Shown: positions 45,554-54,777, counted from the first letter of the stretch. The stretch: 64,000 nucleotides of DNA from DASXHY01 sp035552155 (GCA_035552155.1 DASZLX010000018.1:62001-126000), one strand, 5' to 3'. Program-made: numbers and translations. Notes: generated by a model from the letters alone, not told the origin.

Positions 45554-48355
45554 TCACGGCAACTGCCGCACGCGGTAATACCGATGGTTCACCATCACGT
45601 CCGCTTTGCCAGCGAGATCGTTTGTGGCGCAAACGTCGCCGGGAAGATCGATCCAATTCGTCGCGAGCAGGTCGTCAGCGTATTGCACGCGATATGTGCG
45701 GTTGGATATTGCGTGCCAGGTGAGATTCACGTTGTTGCCCGAAGCGCAGGGGATGTTCAGGACAGACGGATGATCGCTCGTCCAAAGGCGCGCCAGATAG
45801 GGTATCGCCGCACCGTTCATTTTCGTGAAACCACCCGCGACGAGCGCCTTGCCTTGTGGATCCATTTCAATATCGCCCCAAGCGAATGATCCGGCGTAGT
45901 TATCAGCCGAGACACTGTTCGAAAAATTCGTTACGAGGATGCCGTTTGAATCGAACTTGCTGATGGTGGTTCCGGCTGTGAAAAGACTGTCATCTGGGAG
46001 TATGTGCAACGTATAAGCCGAGGTGACCGGATAAGCGCGGTCGAAAGTGCCGTCCGGAAGCAATCGCACGAGCGCAGGGTTAGTCGAAGTGCCTATTTGG
46101 TAAAAGTCAGAACATCCCATAAGAATTTTGCCATCGGTCTGCAAACCAAGGCACCAAACTTTTTCGTATTGACCGTCGGCGCTCACATAAAAGTTCGTAT
46201 CGAGTGAACCGTCTGTTTCAAGGCGAGCAATGCCAAACCACTGTCGACGCGAGGCATAGTCATCCGCCCAAAAATAGCCGCCGATTAGAATTTCCCCATT
46301 TGTTTCCACGGCAATCGAACTGATCCATTCATACGTCGGATCCTGGTTGATTTGGTATGCCAACCTGAAAGAAGTGTCCAGGGAGCCGTCCGGATTGAGT
46401 CGGGCAAGGTTCGGAGAACTCACACCATTGATGGTTTCGAAATTTCCGGCGACGAGGATGCGCGAATCGCTTTGGATTGCCAGCGCGAGAACATTATCGA
46501 AACCATCCAGGGATGAGTTGATGTTATTTCCCACGGCTTCAATTCCGTCGAGGCCATTTTGAAATGTGGTATCCAGACCGCCATCGCTCAATAACCGCGC
46601 GATGCCGTGACGAGGCACGCCGTCAACATTTGTAAAGCACCCTGCAATCAGGATTTTTCCGTCTGGTTGGATTGCCATCCTCGTGACTATGGAATCAGGC
46701 GTGGCCGTAAAGCTCTGATCAAGACTTCCGTCGGATTCCAACTGCGCCAGAAAGCGTTTCGGCTCGCCATTCACTTTCGTAAAGTTCCCGCCGATCAGGA
46801 TTTTGCCGTTGTCTTGAGGTTTCACTGAATACACGGGGCCGTTGACGACGGCTGGAAGCGGCTGTGCAAACTGGGTATCGAGGGTACCATCCGCATTTAG
46901 CCGCGCCAACCCCGTCAGGTTCACTCCGTCCACGGTCGCAAAATTTACGCCAATCAGAATTTTCCCATTCTGGTCCGGCGTGATGGCAAATACGCCAGAC
47001 TGGTATTGGGAATTGACCCCATTAATTGCAATGGTGCACCGAAAACTGCTATCCAGAGAGCCATCGCTGTTCAACCGAACACAAAGATTGCTGTCTGAAT
47101 TCATGGGAGTGGAACCCGCCAAAATCTTGCCGTCACTCTGGACCGTGATGCAGTTGACCGCCCAAATCGCCGGTGCGGCCAGCGCCGGATCCGGGTTAAA
47201 ACTTTCGTCCAATGATCCATCTGGATTTAGCCGCGCCAGGTTCGTGCAGGCGATTCCGTTGACCAATTTGAAGGTGCCGGCCACGAGGATCTTTCCGTCA
47301 CTCTGAATCGCGATCGAGGCAACGGCCGGTTTATCATCGTCACTTCCGTCAGGGTCGAAAATCCCGGCCTTAAATGTGGTATCCAAAGTGCCGTCCGCAT
47401 TTAGACGCACGAGATTTGAGCAGCTAATCCCTCCGATGGATATAAAGCCACCTCCAACCAGGACTTGCCCATTGCTTTGAGCGGCAAGGGCGGTAACGGA
47501 TCCATAAACCGAAGTTTGAAAACTGGGATCAATCGAACCATCGGAATTGATACGTGCGAGATTCACAGGAGTGCTGTTGGTATCTTCGTAAAAGGCCCCG
47601 CCGATCAGGATCTTTCCACCGGGCATATTGAGCATCGACAAGACTTCGCCCGTGTAAGAAGCCTCACCCGGATCTTCCAACGCACTGGAAAATGACGGAT
47701 CAATCGTGCCGTCCGGATTAAGCCGCGCCAGGTAGGTTTCGTTCGTGCCGTTGGCATGCCTGAAAGTCCCGCTGATGACCACCCCGCCATTGGCTTGGGG
47801 AAGAATGTCATATACCGTGGCAATCAAATACGGCTCGTTGAAATTCGGCAGCCCGTTCATAAAGACGGGATCCGGCAGGCCATCGGCCTGGAGCCGCGCG
47901 ATGGGCCCGTCATCAGCTAATTGCCCCCCGACGAGCAACCGTCCATCCGGCAGCACGACAATCTTGTGAACGCCTGCTCCAATGATCCCGTCGTGACCAA
48001 AGGAAAAATCGATGTCGCCGCTTCCGGGCAACCGAACGGTCAGTTCAGCGTTGCTGCTCGTCGCCATTCCCTGGTTATCGCTGACGACGACAGAATACTG
48101 ACCTTCATCTGCGAGGCGCGCGTGCGGCACTGTAAACTCATCGTTGGTTGCGCCGGGAATCGACGCGCCGTTTTTCAGCCACTGGTAATGCAAAGGCGGC
48201 GTTCCGTCTGCCGTTACGCCAAGCGCGGCTTGCTGGTAGAGAATGACACTCTGATTTTGTGGCTGAAAGGAAATGCTCGGCGGCGAGGCATTTGCAGTGA
48301 GAGCCAAAGTCATCCAGAGCGAGCCGGAGGCGACGACGCCAATTCTTCCTTTCAT
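45554..48355 (-). CDS. Secreted delta-60 repeat beta-propeller protein with Ig-like domain
   Basis: A 933-residue protein with a signal peptide (SLWMTLALTANAS) and an I-set Ig-like domain (~28-110: FQPQNQSVILYQQAALGV ... YQWLKNGASIPGATN). I count 14 delta-60 repeats of the pattern SIAIQSDGKILVAGTF ... NLARLNPDGSLDESF between ~115 and ~855. Fourteen would fit two seven-bladed propellers (inference). The C-terminal domain (~860-933, NVNLTWHAISNRTYRVQYAD ... YYRVRQLP) is a common Verrucomicrobia terminus possibly linked to secretion or surface anchoring. Role unknown; likely surface or extracellular. Codon use is like the host, so it may be native and not imported. Confidence 0.88.
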   Translation of the reverse strand: MKGRIGVVASGSLWMTLALTANASPPSISFQPQNQSVILYQQAALGVTADGTPPLHYQWLKNGASIPGATNDEFTVPHARLADEGQYSVVVSDNQGMATSSNAELTVRLPGSGDIDFSFGHDGIIGAGVHKIVVLPDGRLLVGGQLADDGPIARLQADGLPDPVFMNGLPNFNEPYLIATVYDILPQANGGVVISGTFRHANGTNETYLARLNPDGTIDPSFSSALEDPGEASYTGEVLSMLNMPGGKILIGGAFYEDTNSTPVNLARINSDGSIDPSFQTSVYGSVTALAAQSNGQVLVGGGFISIGGISCSNLVRLNADGTLDTTFKAGIFDPDGSDDDKPAVASIAIQSDGKILVAGTFKLVNGIACTNLARLNPDGSLDESFNPDPALAAPAIWAVNCITVQSDGKILAGSTPMNSDSNLCVRLNSDGSLDSSFRCTIAINGVNSQYQSGVFAITPDQNGKILIGVNFATVDGVNLTGLARLNADGTLDTQFAQPLPAVVNGPVYSVKPQDNGKILIGGNFTKVNGEPKRFLAQLESDGSLDQSFTATPDSIVTRMAIQPDGKILIAGCFTNVDGVPRHGIARLLSDGGLDTTFQNGLDGIEAVGNNINSSLDGFDNVLALAIQSDSRILVAGNFETINGVSSPNLARLNPDGSLDTSFRLAYQINQDPTYEWISSIAVETNGEILIGGYFWADDYASRRQWFGIARLETDGSLDTNFYVSADGQYEKVWCLGLQTDGKILMGCSDFYQIGTSTNPALVRLLPDGTFDRAYPVTSAYTLHILPDDSLFTAGTTISKFDSNGILVTNFSNSVSADNYAGSFAWGDIEMDPQGKALVAGGFTKMNGAAIPYLARLWTSDHPSVLNIPCASGNNVNLTWHAISNRTYRVQYADDLLATNWIDLPGDVCATNDLAGKADVMVNHRYYRVRQLP

Positions 48356-48761
48356 AAATTGTCCGCGGAGCCGCTGTGGCGGCGAGTTTGTGAAGTGGCC
48401 CGATTTGCTGAGGTATCGTCGCGATCAAAAGGCGTTTTCGCCAGTGGGTATCAACCTTAATCAAATGTCACTTAATTCAGTCGTGACTCGCCCACAATTT
48501 CCGCAACCCCACTCCAATAACCACCACCAAACTGTCAGTGAAAGTAGTGTCGGAGTTAAACCGAATTCCCTTTGTCTCTCAGGGCATTTTGCTAATTCCT
48601 GAGCAATCTGAAAACGTGATTCCGTCCGAGCCCTACCTTTGAAGCCAATTTCAGAATCGAAGCAGTTTCGCTTGTTTTCTTTTAAAGGCGCGGCTGATGG
48701 GGGAAAAGAAAATGCGCCCAGGAGTCATTCCAGACGCATTGCGGAGGCGATAAATCACCCG
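48356..48761. other. Intergenic stretch carrying the att-like repeat
   Basis: About 400 bp between the delta-60 gene and arsC. It includes the tRNA-Asn-like 27-mer at 48625-48651 and no open frame with family resemblance. Confidence 0.5.
48625..48651 (+). repeat. Putative attR: imperfect copy of tRNA-Asn 3' end
   Basis: CCGAGCCCTACCTTTGAAGC (and flanks) matches 24 of 27 bases of 43308-43334, including the CCAATTT that follows the acceptor stem. Same orientation as the tRNA. No 5' tRNA half precedes it. Confidence 0.5.
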
Positions 48762-49202
48762 TTAGACTGTCTCAACACACGTAGTTTCGCACCAGGCCTC
48801 AATCTTCTTTTTTATTGTGTCGCGAATTTCGCGAGTTTTGGCCAACCGTTCTTCGTGCGTGCCTTGGAAACTGGACGGGTCAGGAAAGCTCCAATGCAGA
48901 CGCGTAGTGGCACCGGGGAAAATGGGGCAGCGTTCCGCGCTGGCCTCATCGCATACGGTCACAACATAGGTGAACACCTCGTCAGACTTCACAAAATCAA
49001 AAACGGCCTTGGTCGCGTTGTTTGAGATGTCGATGTCAATTTCTTGCATCGTCTCGACAACAATAGGATTGAGCTTTCCCGGCTCCAACCCCGCGCTTTT
49101 CGCCTCGAACTGTTCGCCACAGATTTGATTTAGGAATGCCTCAGCCATTTGACTGCGGGCGCTGTTATGGATACAAACAAACAATACTTTTTTCTTTTTC
49201 AT
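48762..49202 (-). CDS. arsC: Arsenate reductase, low-molecular-weight phosphatase type
   Basis: 146 residues. The P-loop nucleophile motif VCIHNSARSQMAEAFLN (Cys10, Arg16) is at the N-terminus, as in thioredoxin-coupled ArsC. VVTVCDEASAERCPIFPG supplies two further cysteines for the redox relay, and WSFPDPSSFQGTHEER holds the general-acid Asp. It reduces arsenate to arsenite for export. No arsB/acr3 exporter is seen nearby. A DUF6428-like gene lies 4 bp upstream on the same strand and arsR is divergent, which supports the assignment. Confidence 0.9.
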   Translation of the reverse strand: MKKKKVLFVCIHNSARSQMAEAFLNQICGEQFEAKSAGLEPGKLNPIVVETMQEIDIDISNNATKAVFDFVKSDEVFTYVVTVCDEASAERCPIFPGATTRLHWSFPDPSSFQGTHEERLAKTREIRDTIKKKIEAWCETTCVETV

Positions 49203-49206
49203 AGGA

Positions 49207-49698
49207 TTAACATGAGCCTGAACAGCATTGGGTTTGCTGGAAACTGGGGAGTGATTTCATAACCAAGGATTGTTTCTCGATGGGCCGAACCCCGCACCTA
49301 TCCTGGGCAAGGCAATCAGTGTGCTTCGTATCGAGGCGCACCAGAACGGCCTGGCCGTCGGCCTCAACTGCCGAAATAGGAAACTGAGAAATGAACGGGG
49401 CCTCATGCTCAACATCGATGTCCAAATCTTCCGATTCAAGGAATGACGCTGATTTTTCCAAGATGATAAGCAGCTTACCAGCGGTCAACCGATGTTCCGT
49501 ATCGTCGGCAAACCATGTTTGCAATCGGCAAGTTGTTTCCGTTCGGAACGTTCCGCCGCAGTCGATAAAGCGCTTATCAATTCGTGCTACTTCCGTGACA
49601 TGGGCGTGAGGCGGAATCTTCGTGCCAGTTGGCAGCACAAAGCGCACATTTTTGTCCCGATGTTCAGCGAGCACATTTTTGAATTCAGAGATTTTCAT
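49207..49698 (-). CDS. DUF6428-like protein of an arsenic-resistance-type module
   Basis: 163 residues starting MKISEFKNVLAEHRDKNVRF. The segments LPTGTKIPPHAHVTEVARID, KRFIDCGGTFRTETTCRLQ and TAGKLLIILEKSASFL are the pattern I associate with DUF6428, a small family seen beside arsR and arsC in environmental bacteria. The C-terminus is Cys-rich (CLAQDRCGV ... QTQCCSGSC), which could bind arsenite or another thiophilic metalloid (inference). It is 4 bp from arsC and divergent from arsR, so it is the first gene of the ars transcript. Confidence 0.75.
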   Translation of the reverse strand: MKISEFKNVLAEHRDKNVRFVLPTGTKIPPHAHVTEVARIDKRFIDCGGTFRTETTCRLQTWFADDTEHRLTAGKLLIILEKSASFLESEDLDIDVEHEAPFISQFPISAVEADGQAVLVRLDTKHTDCLAQDRCGVRPIEKQSLVMKSLPSFQQTQCCSGSC

Positions 49699-49740
49699 AA
49701 CATATTTGCTTAGGCGTATCTAAACTAAGGTTGTTTTTCC

Positions 49741-49756
49741 ATACGTCAAGGCGTAT
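49741..49756. promoter_or_regulatory. Putative ArsR operator in the divergent ars promoter
   Basis: ATACG-TCAAGG-CGTAT is a perfect 5-bp inverted repeat 10 bp before arsR ATG. A related half-site, TAGGCGTATC, lies at 49711-49720. The 67-bp space between divergent genes is the expected place for ArsR binding. Confidence 0.5.
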
Positions 49757-49765
49757 ATGTAGTTC

Positions 49766-50149
49766 ATGCGTAATACCGCAACATTCTTTGCCGCGTTAGC
49801 AGACGTGAACCGATTGCGCCTTTTGTATTTGATGCAAGAGGGCGAAATTTGTGTTTGTTATTTGCAGGGCGTATTGCAGACGAATCAGCCGAAAGTGTCC
49901 CGCCATTTGGCGTATCTGCGGAAAGCAGGCTTGGTGGAAGCCAGGCGTGAGGGAAAATGGATGTATTATCGACTGGCGAAAATGGATAAGGGGCTGGAAA
50001 CCATCATCCGTGAAGCATTGAAGCACATCGGCGGCGAGGCGCAAATCAAACAAGACGACCGCAGACTAAAACAGATTTCTTGCTGTCCATCTCGTTACGG
50101 TCTTTCGTCGCCAGAGATGAACGGGAAGCACTCAGAATTAGCTGCTTAA
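49766..50149 (+). CDS. arsR: ArsR-family metalloregulatory repressor
   Basis: 127 residues with a winged helix: LADVNRLRLLYLMQEGEICV, then CYLQGVLQTNQPKVSRHLAY as recognition helix region, and RKAGLVEARREGKWMYYRLA as the wing. CVCYL is the ELCVCDL-type alpha3 metal site of ArsR, giving two cysteines; an additional CC pair lies in KQISCCPSRYG. It should repress the divergent DUF6428-arsC operon until arsenite binds. The gene is followed by a palindrome-rich intergenic stretch. Confidence 0.9.
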   Translation: MRNTATFFAALADVNRLRLLYLMQEGEICVCYLQGVLQTNQPKVSRHLAYLRKAGLVEARREGKWMYYRLAKMDKGLETIIREALKHIGGEAQIKQDDRRLKQISCCPSRYGLSSPEMNGKHSELAA

Positions 50150-50330
50150 AACAAAAACCCGCCCCGTTATTAAAACTTTAAAAACTGTCTGTCGTCGTTT
50201 CATCGGCCGGCTTTTAAGGAATGATTTATTGAAGCGCGAAAAGAGCATTGAAAAAGTTAGAGCATTTTGCTCACGCTCCATCGCGGCGAAGGACGGATCC
50301 AACCTATCCGAATTATAATCAGTCTTGTCG

Positions 50331-50540
50331 TTAGAGCATTTCCATCAAAGCTGTAGCGATGAGCCGGAATCGGTGGACAGCGGTCTTTTTGATTTTTGGC
50401 GTCCGCCTTCGCCAAGACTACGGCGGGACACGTCGTTTCGGCTCAGTCATCCCGACAGGTCGGGACTCCTTCGCCGAAGCCTAGCCAAAAACCAAAAATC
50501 CTCGCTGCTCATCGCTACAGCTTTTCTGTCAATGCTCTAG
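50331..50540. repeat. Large palindromic element (MITE-like) next to lpxD
   Basis: A 210-bp segment with inverted arms: TTAGAGCATT (50331-50340) against AATGCTCTAG (50531-50540), and AAAGCTGTAGCGATGAGC (50347-50364) against its exact complement at 50507-50524. Inner parts also pair partly (CGCCTTCGCC region against TTCGCCGAAG). A TCCCGACAGGTCGGGA palindrome sits at 50450-50465. A further GTTAGAGCATTT occurs at 50258. No transposase is encoded, so it would be a non-autonomous or structural repeat. Confidence 0.7.
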
Positions 50541-51565
50541 CCGACCCGGGCGGAAAGTTCTGCCACCTGTTTCTCCAGATCGCGCATCCGGCGGATCATT
50601 TCCGGCAACTGCTGCACGGCGATGAATTGCCGCTTCGCCTGCTTGTCCGGTGCCGCAGGAATTCCAAGGACGGTGCCCTTGTCTGGCACATCGCGCATGA
50701 CGCCGGACTTGGCACCGACGGTGGCTTGATGGCCGAGTTTGAGATGCCCGGCAATGCCCGACTGCGATGCAATCACGCAGTAGTCACCAAGCCGCGTGCT
50801 GCCGGCAAAGCCCACCTGGCCCATCACCAGACAGTGGCGGCCGATGACGACGTTGTGGGCGATGTGCACGAGGTTGTCGATCTTGGTGCCCTGACCGATG
50901 ATGGTGGAACCGAGTGCGCCGCGGTCGATAGCGGTGTTGGCGCCGATCTCGACGTCGTCATGAATCACCACGTTGCCAACCTGAAGAACCTTGCGGTGCC
51001 GGCCTTCGTCAAATACGTAGCCGTAGCCGTCCGAACCGATAACCGTGCCGGCGTGAATCGCAACGCGGTGGCCAATTTGCGAGCGGGCGTAAAGCACGAC
51101 GTTCGGGAAAAGGCATACGTCATCCCCAATCTGACAGTCCCGCCCGACGTGATTCCCACCCATGAGCACCGAGCGCGCGCCGATCTTCACCCGCTCGCCA
51201 ATCACACAACCTGGCCCGATGTGTGCGGTGGCATCAATTTGCGCCGAGGGCGCGATGTTCGCTCCCGGATGAATGCCGAGAGGCCGTTCATCCGGCGGAA
51301 AAAAAGTGGGCAACACTCGCGCCACAGCGATACGGGTATTGGGCACCCGGATGAGAACCTTCGTTGCCGAGGTGAACGGGCCGGACACGAGAACGGCTGC
51401 AGCCGGGCTGGCTTCGGCCGAGATGAAGTATTCTTCCTTGTCGGCGAAGGTCAGGTCGCCGGTTCGCGCGGAGTCGGCGGGGGCGAAGCCGGTAAGCGGG
51501 GTCGAGGCATCGCCGATGATTTCGCCCCGGAGTTGTTCCGCGATTTGAGCAACGGTGAAAGACAT
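50537..51565 (-). CDS. lpxD: UDP-3-O-acylglucosamine N-acyltransferase
   Basis: 342 residues, the normal LpxD length. The N-terminal uridine-binding domain (LTGFAPADSARTGDLTFAD) is followed by a left-handed beta-helix of hexapeptide repeats (IGPGCVIGERVKIGARSVLM ... IGSDGYGYVFDEGRH). The catalytic His lies in KIDNLVHIAHNVVIG. IASQSGIAGHLKLGHQATVG and the final coiled helix (QLPEMIRRMRDLEKQVAELS) complete the family pattern. It adds the third acyl chain in lipid A synthesis, so the host is Gram-negative. It stands apart from lpxA/fabZ/bamA here. The stop codon TAG lies inside the right arm of the palindromic element. Confidence 0.95.
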   Translation of the reverse strand: MSFTVAQIAEQLRGEIIGDASTPLTGFAPADSARTGDLTFADKEEYFISAEASPAAAVLVSGPFTSATKVLIRVPNTRIAVARVLPTFFPPDERPLGIHPGANIAPSAQIDATAHIGPGCVIGERVKIGARSVLMGGNHVGRDCQIGDDVCLFPNVVLYARSQIGHRVAIHAGTVIGSDGYGYVFDEGRHRKVLQVGNVVIHDDVEIGANTAIDRGALGSTIIGQGTKIDNLVHIAHNVVIGRHCLVMGQVGFAGSTRLGDYCVIASQSGIAGHLKLGHQATVGAKSGVMRDVPDKGTVLGIPAAPDKQAKRQFIAVQQLPEMIRRMRDLEKQVAELSARVG

Positions 51566-51671
51566 GGAAGTAATCAGGATTTTCCGGCTGAACCATTGAA
51601 CTTCGGCTGCGGCCGGTTGGTTCGGATTGATTTATCTTGGGTAGAACCCTTATCCCGTCCTGGCAAGTTCT

Positions 51672-52703
51672 TCATAGGTTGCGGACACCGACCATGCGTT
51701 GGGTTTCGACGTCCCAAACTTTCAACCGCAGGCAGCGGAGAATTTCCCCGGGATGCAACGATGTGGTCCGGGAGGAACGCAACTCGGGTATCATGCGGTG
51801 AACCTCCGGCAGCCGGTAAAACGGGATGCGGGAGTTCAGGTGGTGGATGTGGTGATAACCGATGTTGGCCGTGAACCACCCCATAAGCCGGCCCGTTCGC
51901 ATAAAGCTGGAGGATTCCAAGGCGGCCTTCTCATAGGTCCAGCCGGCGGAGTCGTTGAATGAGACGCCTGGAAAATTATGCTGGGCGTAGAATAAATACG
52001 ATCCGATGGCGGACGCGACGAAATGAGGAATGACCTGCACGAACAAAAGCGCGGTCCACCCGCCAAAATAGAGAAGTGCCGCACCAATCCCGCAATGGAC
52101 AACGAACGCGACGAGGCAGTCGAAGTGCTTCCGCGGATGGTTGAAAAAGGGATTGAGGCACATGCCATAAAGAAACATGACCGCGTAGCCAAACAGGATG
52201 GTAAGCGGATGGCGGACGAAGAGATAACTGCGGCGTTTGGAGGGAGGTGTTTTCCGGAACTGCTCCCTAGTCATGATGGGATACGAGCCAATCTGTGATC
52301 CGCGAAGCCGTGAGTTATGATTGTGATGATGATTATGCGAACTCCGCCAAACGCTGCTTGGGCTGAGCGCCAGGATGCCGAAAAGCTTCATCAAGCCCTC
52401 TGCGAGCCGTGAATTGGGCAGAATCGCGTGGTGTTGTTGATCGTGATAAATTACGAAAAGCCGCAGCAGCAGCAACCCGGTGAGCAGACTGCACGCAACC
52501 CTTGCGACGGGATGAAAGTTCCAGATTGTCCCGGCCAGCGCGGCCAGGAACAGGAACGACGTTGAGAGTAAATGCCACCAACTGCGAAGAGGGTCATCTA
52601 TTGCAAACTGCCGGGTGGCCAAAATCAGATCGCGGCCGGTTCTCTTTTGAACTGGAGGGAATTCCTGAGTGGCAATCTGCGGTATGAGTTGATCTGTCGC
52701 CAT
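51672..52703 (-). CDS. Membrane fatty acid desaturase
   Basis: 343 residues with four or more hydrophobic helices. The three histidine boxes are HDQQHH (residues ~87-92), HNHHHNHN (~123-130) and HHIHH near residue 282 (NIGYHHIHHLNSRIPFYRLP), the di-iron ligands of acyl-lipid desaturases. The PLRSWWHLLSTSFLFLAALAG segment is a first membrane helix. It would introduce a double bond into membrane acyl chains, as in cold adaptation. It follows upstream of lpxD on the same strand, 106 bp apart, perhaps co-transcribed. Confidence 0.9.
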   Translation of the reverse strand: MATDQLIPQIATQEFPPVQKRTGRDLILATRQFAIDDPLRSWWHLLSTSFLFLAALAGTIWNFHPVARVACSLLTGLLLLRLFVIYHDQQHHAILPNSRLAEGLMKLFGILALSPSSVWRSSHNHHHNHNSRLRGSQIGSYPIMTREQFRKTPPSKRRSYLFVRHPLTILFGYAVMFLYGMCLNPFFNHPRKHFDCLVAFVVHCGIGAALLYFGGWTALLFVQVIPHFVASAIGSYLFYAQHNFPGVSFNDSAGWTYEKAALESSSFMRTGRLMGWFTANIGYHHIHHLNSRIPFYRLPEVHRMIPELRSSRTTSLHPGEILRCLRLKVWDVETQRMVGVRNL

Positions 52704-53326
52704 CGGCGAAAGTATATCCCGCTAGGGCACTTGGCGTCAATAACAGGTTGACCGGGGCTTCGCGAGGGAAGCTCGGGATGTTACGGCAAAAAAACTCCTT
52801 GGCGCGGGCTTTTTATCCGCTCCGCACTTACGCGCGGTAACGGGACTGTTCGCGGTTTAGAGTACATTTCCAAGACGCTTCCCTGGCGGGAGCACTCGAG
52901 GAGGCCGGGCGGGTGGGAAATCTCCCAGCCGCTTTAGTAAGGAATATTTCGAGTTCGTCTCCCGTTTTTCTCCGAATAGCAGCCTTCCTTTTAACACCGT
53001 AGTCTCGACGAGAAATTCCCACAGGACATCCGGTGTGATGACATGAACCAGAATCACTTTTGAATAGTTATGGCGAATATCGATCGTTGGTTTCGGGTTC
53101 CCGAGGTGAATTGCCATCATTCCCGCACTGGCGGCGCCCGCGGCCGGGATCATCGCAAATTATGAGAGGCACACGCGATTCCCGATTGTGCCCATCCATT
53201 GCCTCCTCCGGGGATACACGTTTCCGGGGTGGGAAGCGGGCGTGGAGATTGGCCGCGTGACTTGACGGACCGGGCGCGAGGGCCCGACTTTCCATGAACC
53301 ATAAAAATGAAGGGCAAATCGACGCA
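52704..53326. other. Intergenic stretch without a supported gene
   Basis: About 600 bp between divergent desaturase and Omp85-like genes. Open frames on both strands have no family resemblance. An isolated TTTCCAAGAC occurs at 52867-52876 without the paired CCGCC boxes. Confidence 0.45.
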
Positions 53327-54724
53327 ATGGCAAATCGACGCCGGCTTTGGCCCGGCGCTGTCGGCCTCGGTTTTGCGATCGTTTTCGTCCTCCAGCAATC
53401 GCTGCCGGCCCAGCCAATGAACGCGCAATTGACCAATCCACCGCCGGTGCTGCCGCCGCCCGCGTTCCTGGCCAACAAAACTCCGCAGCCGGATTTGCTG
53501 CTGAAAGACAAAAAGCAAGGCAGTTATTTCACGGGGTTCCCCGCCATCGGGGTCGATCCGGAAAGCGGCTTCACGTACGGCGCGTCGGTGCAATGGTTCG
53601 ACAACGGACCGACGAACAGTCCGTTTTTTCGTTACACACCGTATCGACGGCGGGTGACCGTGGCTGCGACTGGCAGCACGGGCGGTTCAACGCGTGCGCT
53701 GATCGGTTTCGACGCTCCGAACCTCAACGACACGCCGTGGCGCATTCGCACGGCGGGCACGTTCGAGCGGAACAAGTTCGAGAATTACTTCGGCGTCGGT
53801 GAATCCTCCCTGAGCCCGCTCACGTTTCCCGGTTCGCCGTTGCGGTACGATAATTTCAGGGACTACGCCGAGGCGCTCGAGAAGAACCTCAACGGCATTA
53901 CCTGGGCGCGTTACAACGATTATCAGAAGACGCAGGTTGGCGGCGTGGCCACGGTGGAACGGGATTACTGGGGCGGCTGGCTTCGCCCCCAGCTCGGCCT
54001 GCAAATCAACCACGTGGACGTGGTCGATTACACCGGGCAACGCATCGATGGCGCGATCATGCAACCGACCCACCTTTTCACGGATCATGAGGCCGGCAAA
54101 ACCATTGGGTTCAACGGCGGCTTCGATAACGCGCTTAAAGCCGGACTGACTTTTGACACGCGCGATTTTGAGCCGGATCCGGCGTCGGGAATGATGCTTC
54201 AGGCCATCGCCCGAGTTTCCAGCCGGGCGCTCGGTTCGGCATTCAACTATGAGCAGGTTAACTTCAGTGCGAGCGGATTCCACAATCTGCTGGGCGATCC
54301 GCACCGCCTTATTCTCGCCGGCCGCGTGGACTACGAAATGCAATTCGGCGACGTGCCGTTCTATTCCGCGCCGAATATTCCATTTACGGAAGGCGACGTG
54401 GACGGCCTGGGCGGGCAGCCGACGCTGCGTGGGTTTGTGATGAACCGGTTCGTGGGCACCACCGCCGCGTTTGCCAATGGAGAATTGCGCTGGAGCTTCG
54501 GTGAGACGGTGTTCCTGCGGCAACATCTGCGCTTTATGCTGGTGCCGTTCGTGGACACCGGCCGCGTGTTCAATTCGATTGGGGACACCACGCTCGAGGG
54601 ATGGAAGATCGACGGCGGCGCCGGTCTTCGTCTGGCGTGGAATCTGTCAACGGTGGTTAGCTTTGATTACGGGCGTTCGAGCGAGGGCGGGATGTTTTCC
54701 ATGGGATTGGGCCATCAATTCTGA
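53327..54724 (+). CDS. Outer-membrane Omp85/surface-antigen (D15) beta-barrel protein
   Basis: About 465 residues from ATG 53327, with ATG 53294 as alternative. A signal peptide (VGLGFAIVFVLQQSLPAQP) is followed by beta-strands with alternating polar and aromatic residues. The C-terminal half carries the surface-antigen hallmarks GQPTLRGFVMNRFVG and FVDTGRVFNS, and it ends in a Phe (SMGLGHQF), the outer-membrane insertion signal. It is too short for BamA and has no POTRA domains, so it is a single-barrel relative of unknown role in outer-membrane transport or lipid/protein handling. Confidence 0.85.
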   Translation: MANRRRLWPGAVGLGFAIVFVLQQSLPAQPMNAQLTNPPPVLPPPAFLANKTPQPDLLLKDKKQGSYFTGFPAIGVDPESGFTYGASVQWFDNGPTNSPFFRYTPYRRRVTVAATGSTGGSTRALIGFDAPNLNDTPWRIRTAGTFERNKFENYFGVGESSLSPLTFPGSPLRYDNFRDYAEALEKNLNGITWARYNDYQKTQVGGVATVERDYWGGWLRPQLGLQINHVDVVDYTGQRIDGAIMQPTHLFTDHEAGKTIGFNGGFDNALKAGLTFDTRDFEPDPASGMMLQAIARVSSRALGSAFNYEQVNFSASGFHNLLGDPHRLILAGRVDYEMQFGDVPFYSAPNIPFTEGDVDGLGGQPTLRGFVMNRFVGTTAAFANGELRWSFGETVFLRQHLRFMLVPFVDTGRVFNSIGDTTLEGWKIDGGAGLRLAWNLSTVVSFDYGRSSEGGMFSMGLGHQF

Positions 54725-54777
54725 AACGCATTTAGTAAAGCTTTGAACCTCGGCACTTCTCCGGCACGCATTAAGTT

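Noticed and set aside
52867..52876. Isolated TTTCCAAGAC resembling the regulon operator
   Set aside because: No CCGCC boxes at the conserved spacing and no gene start within 400 bp in that direction.
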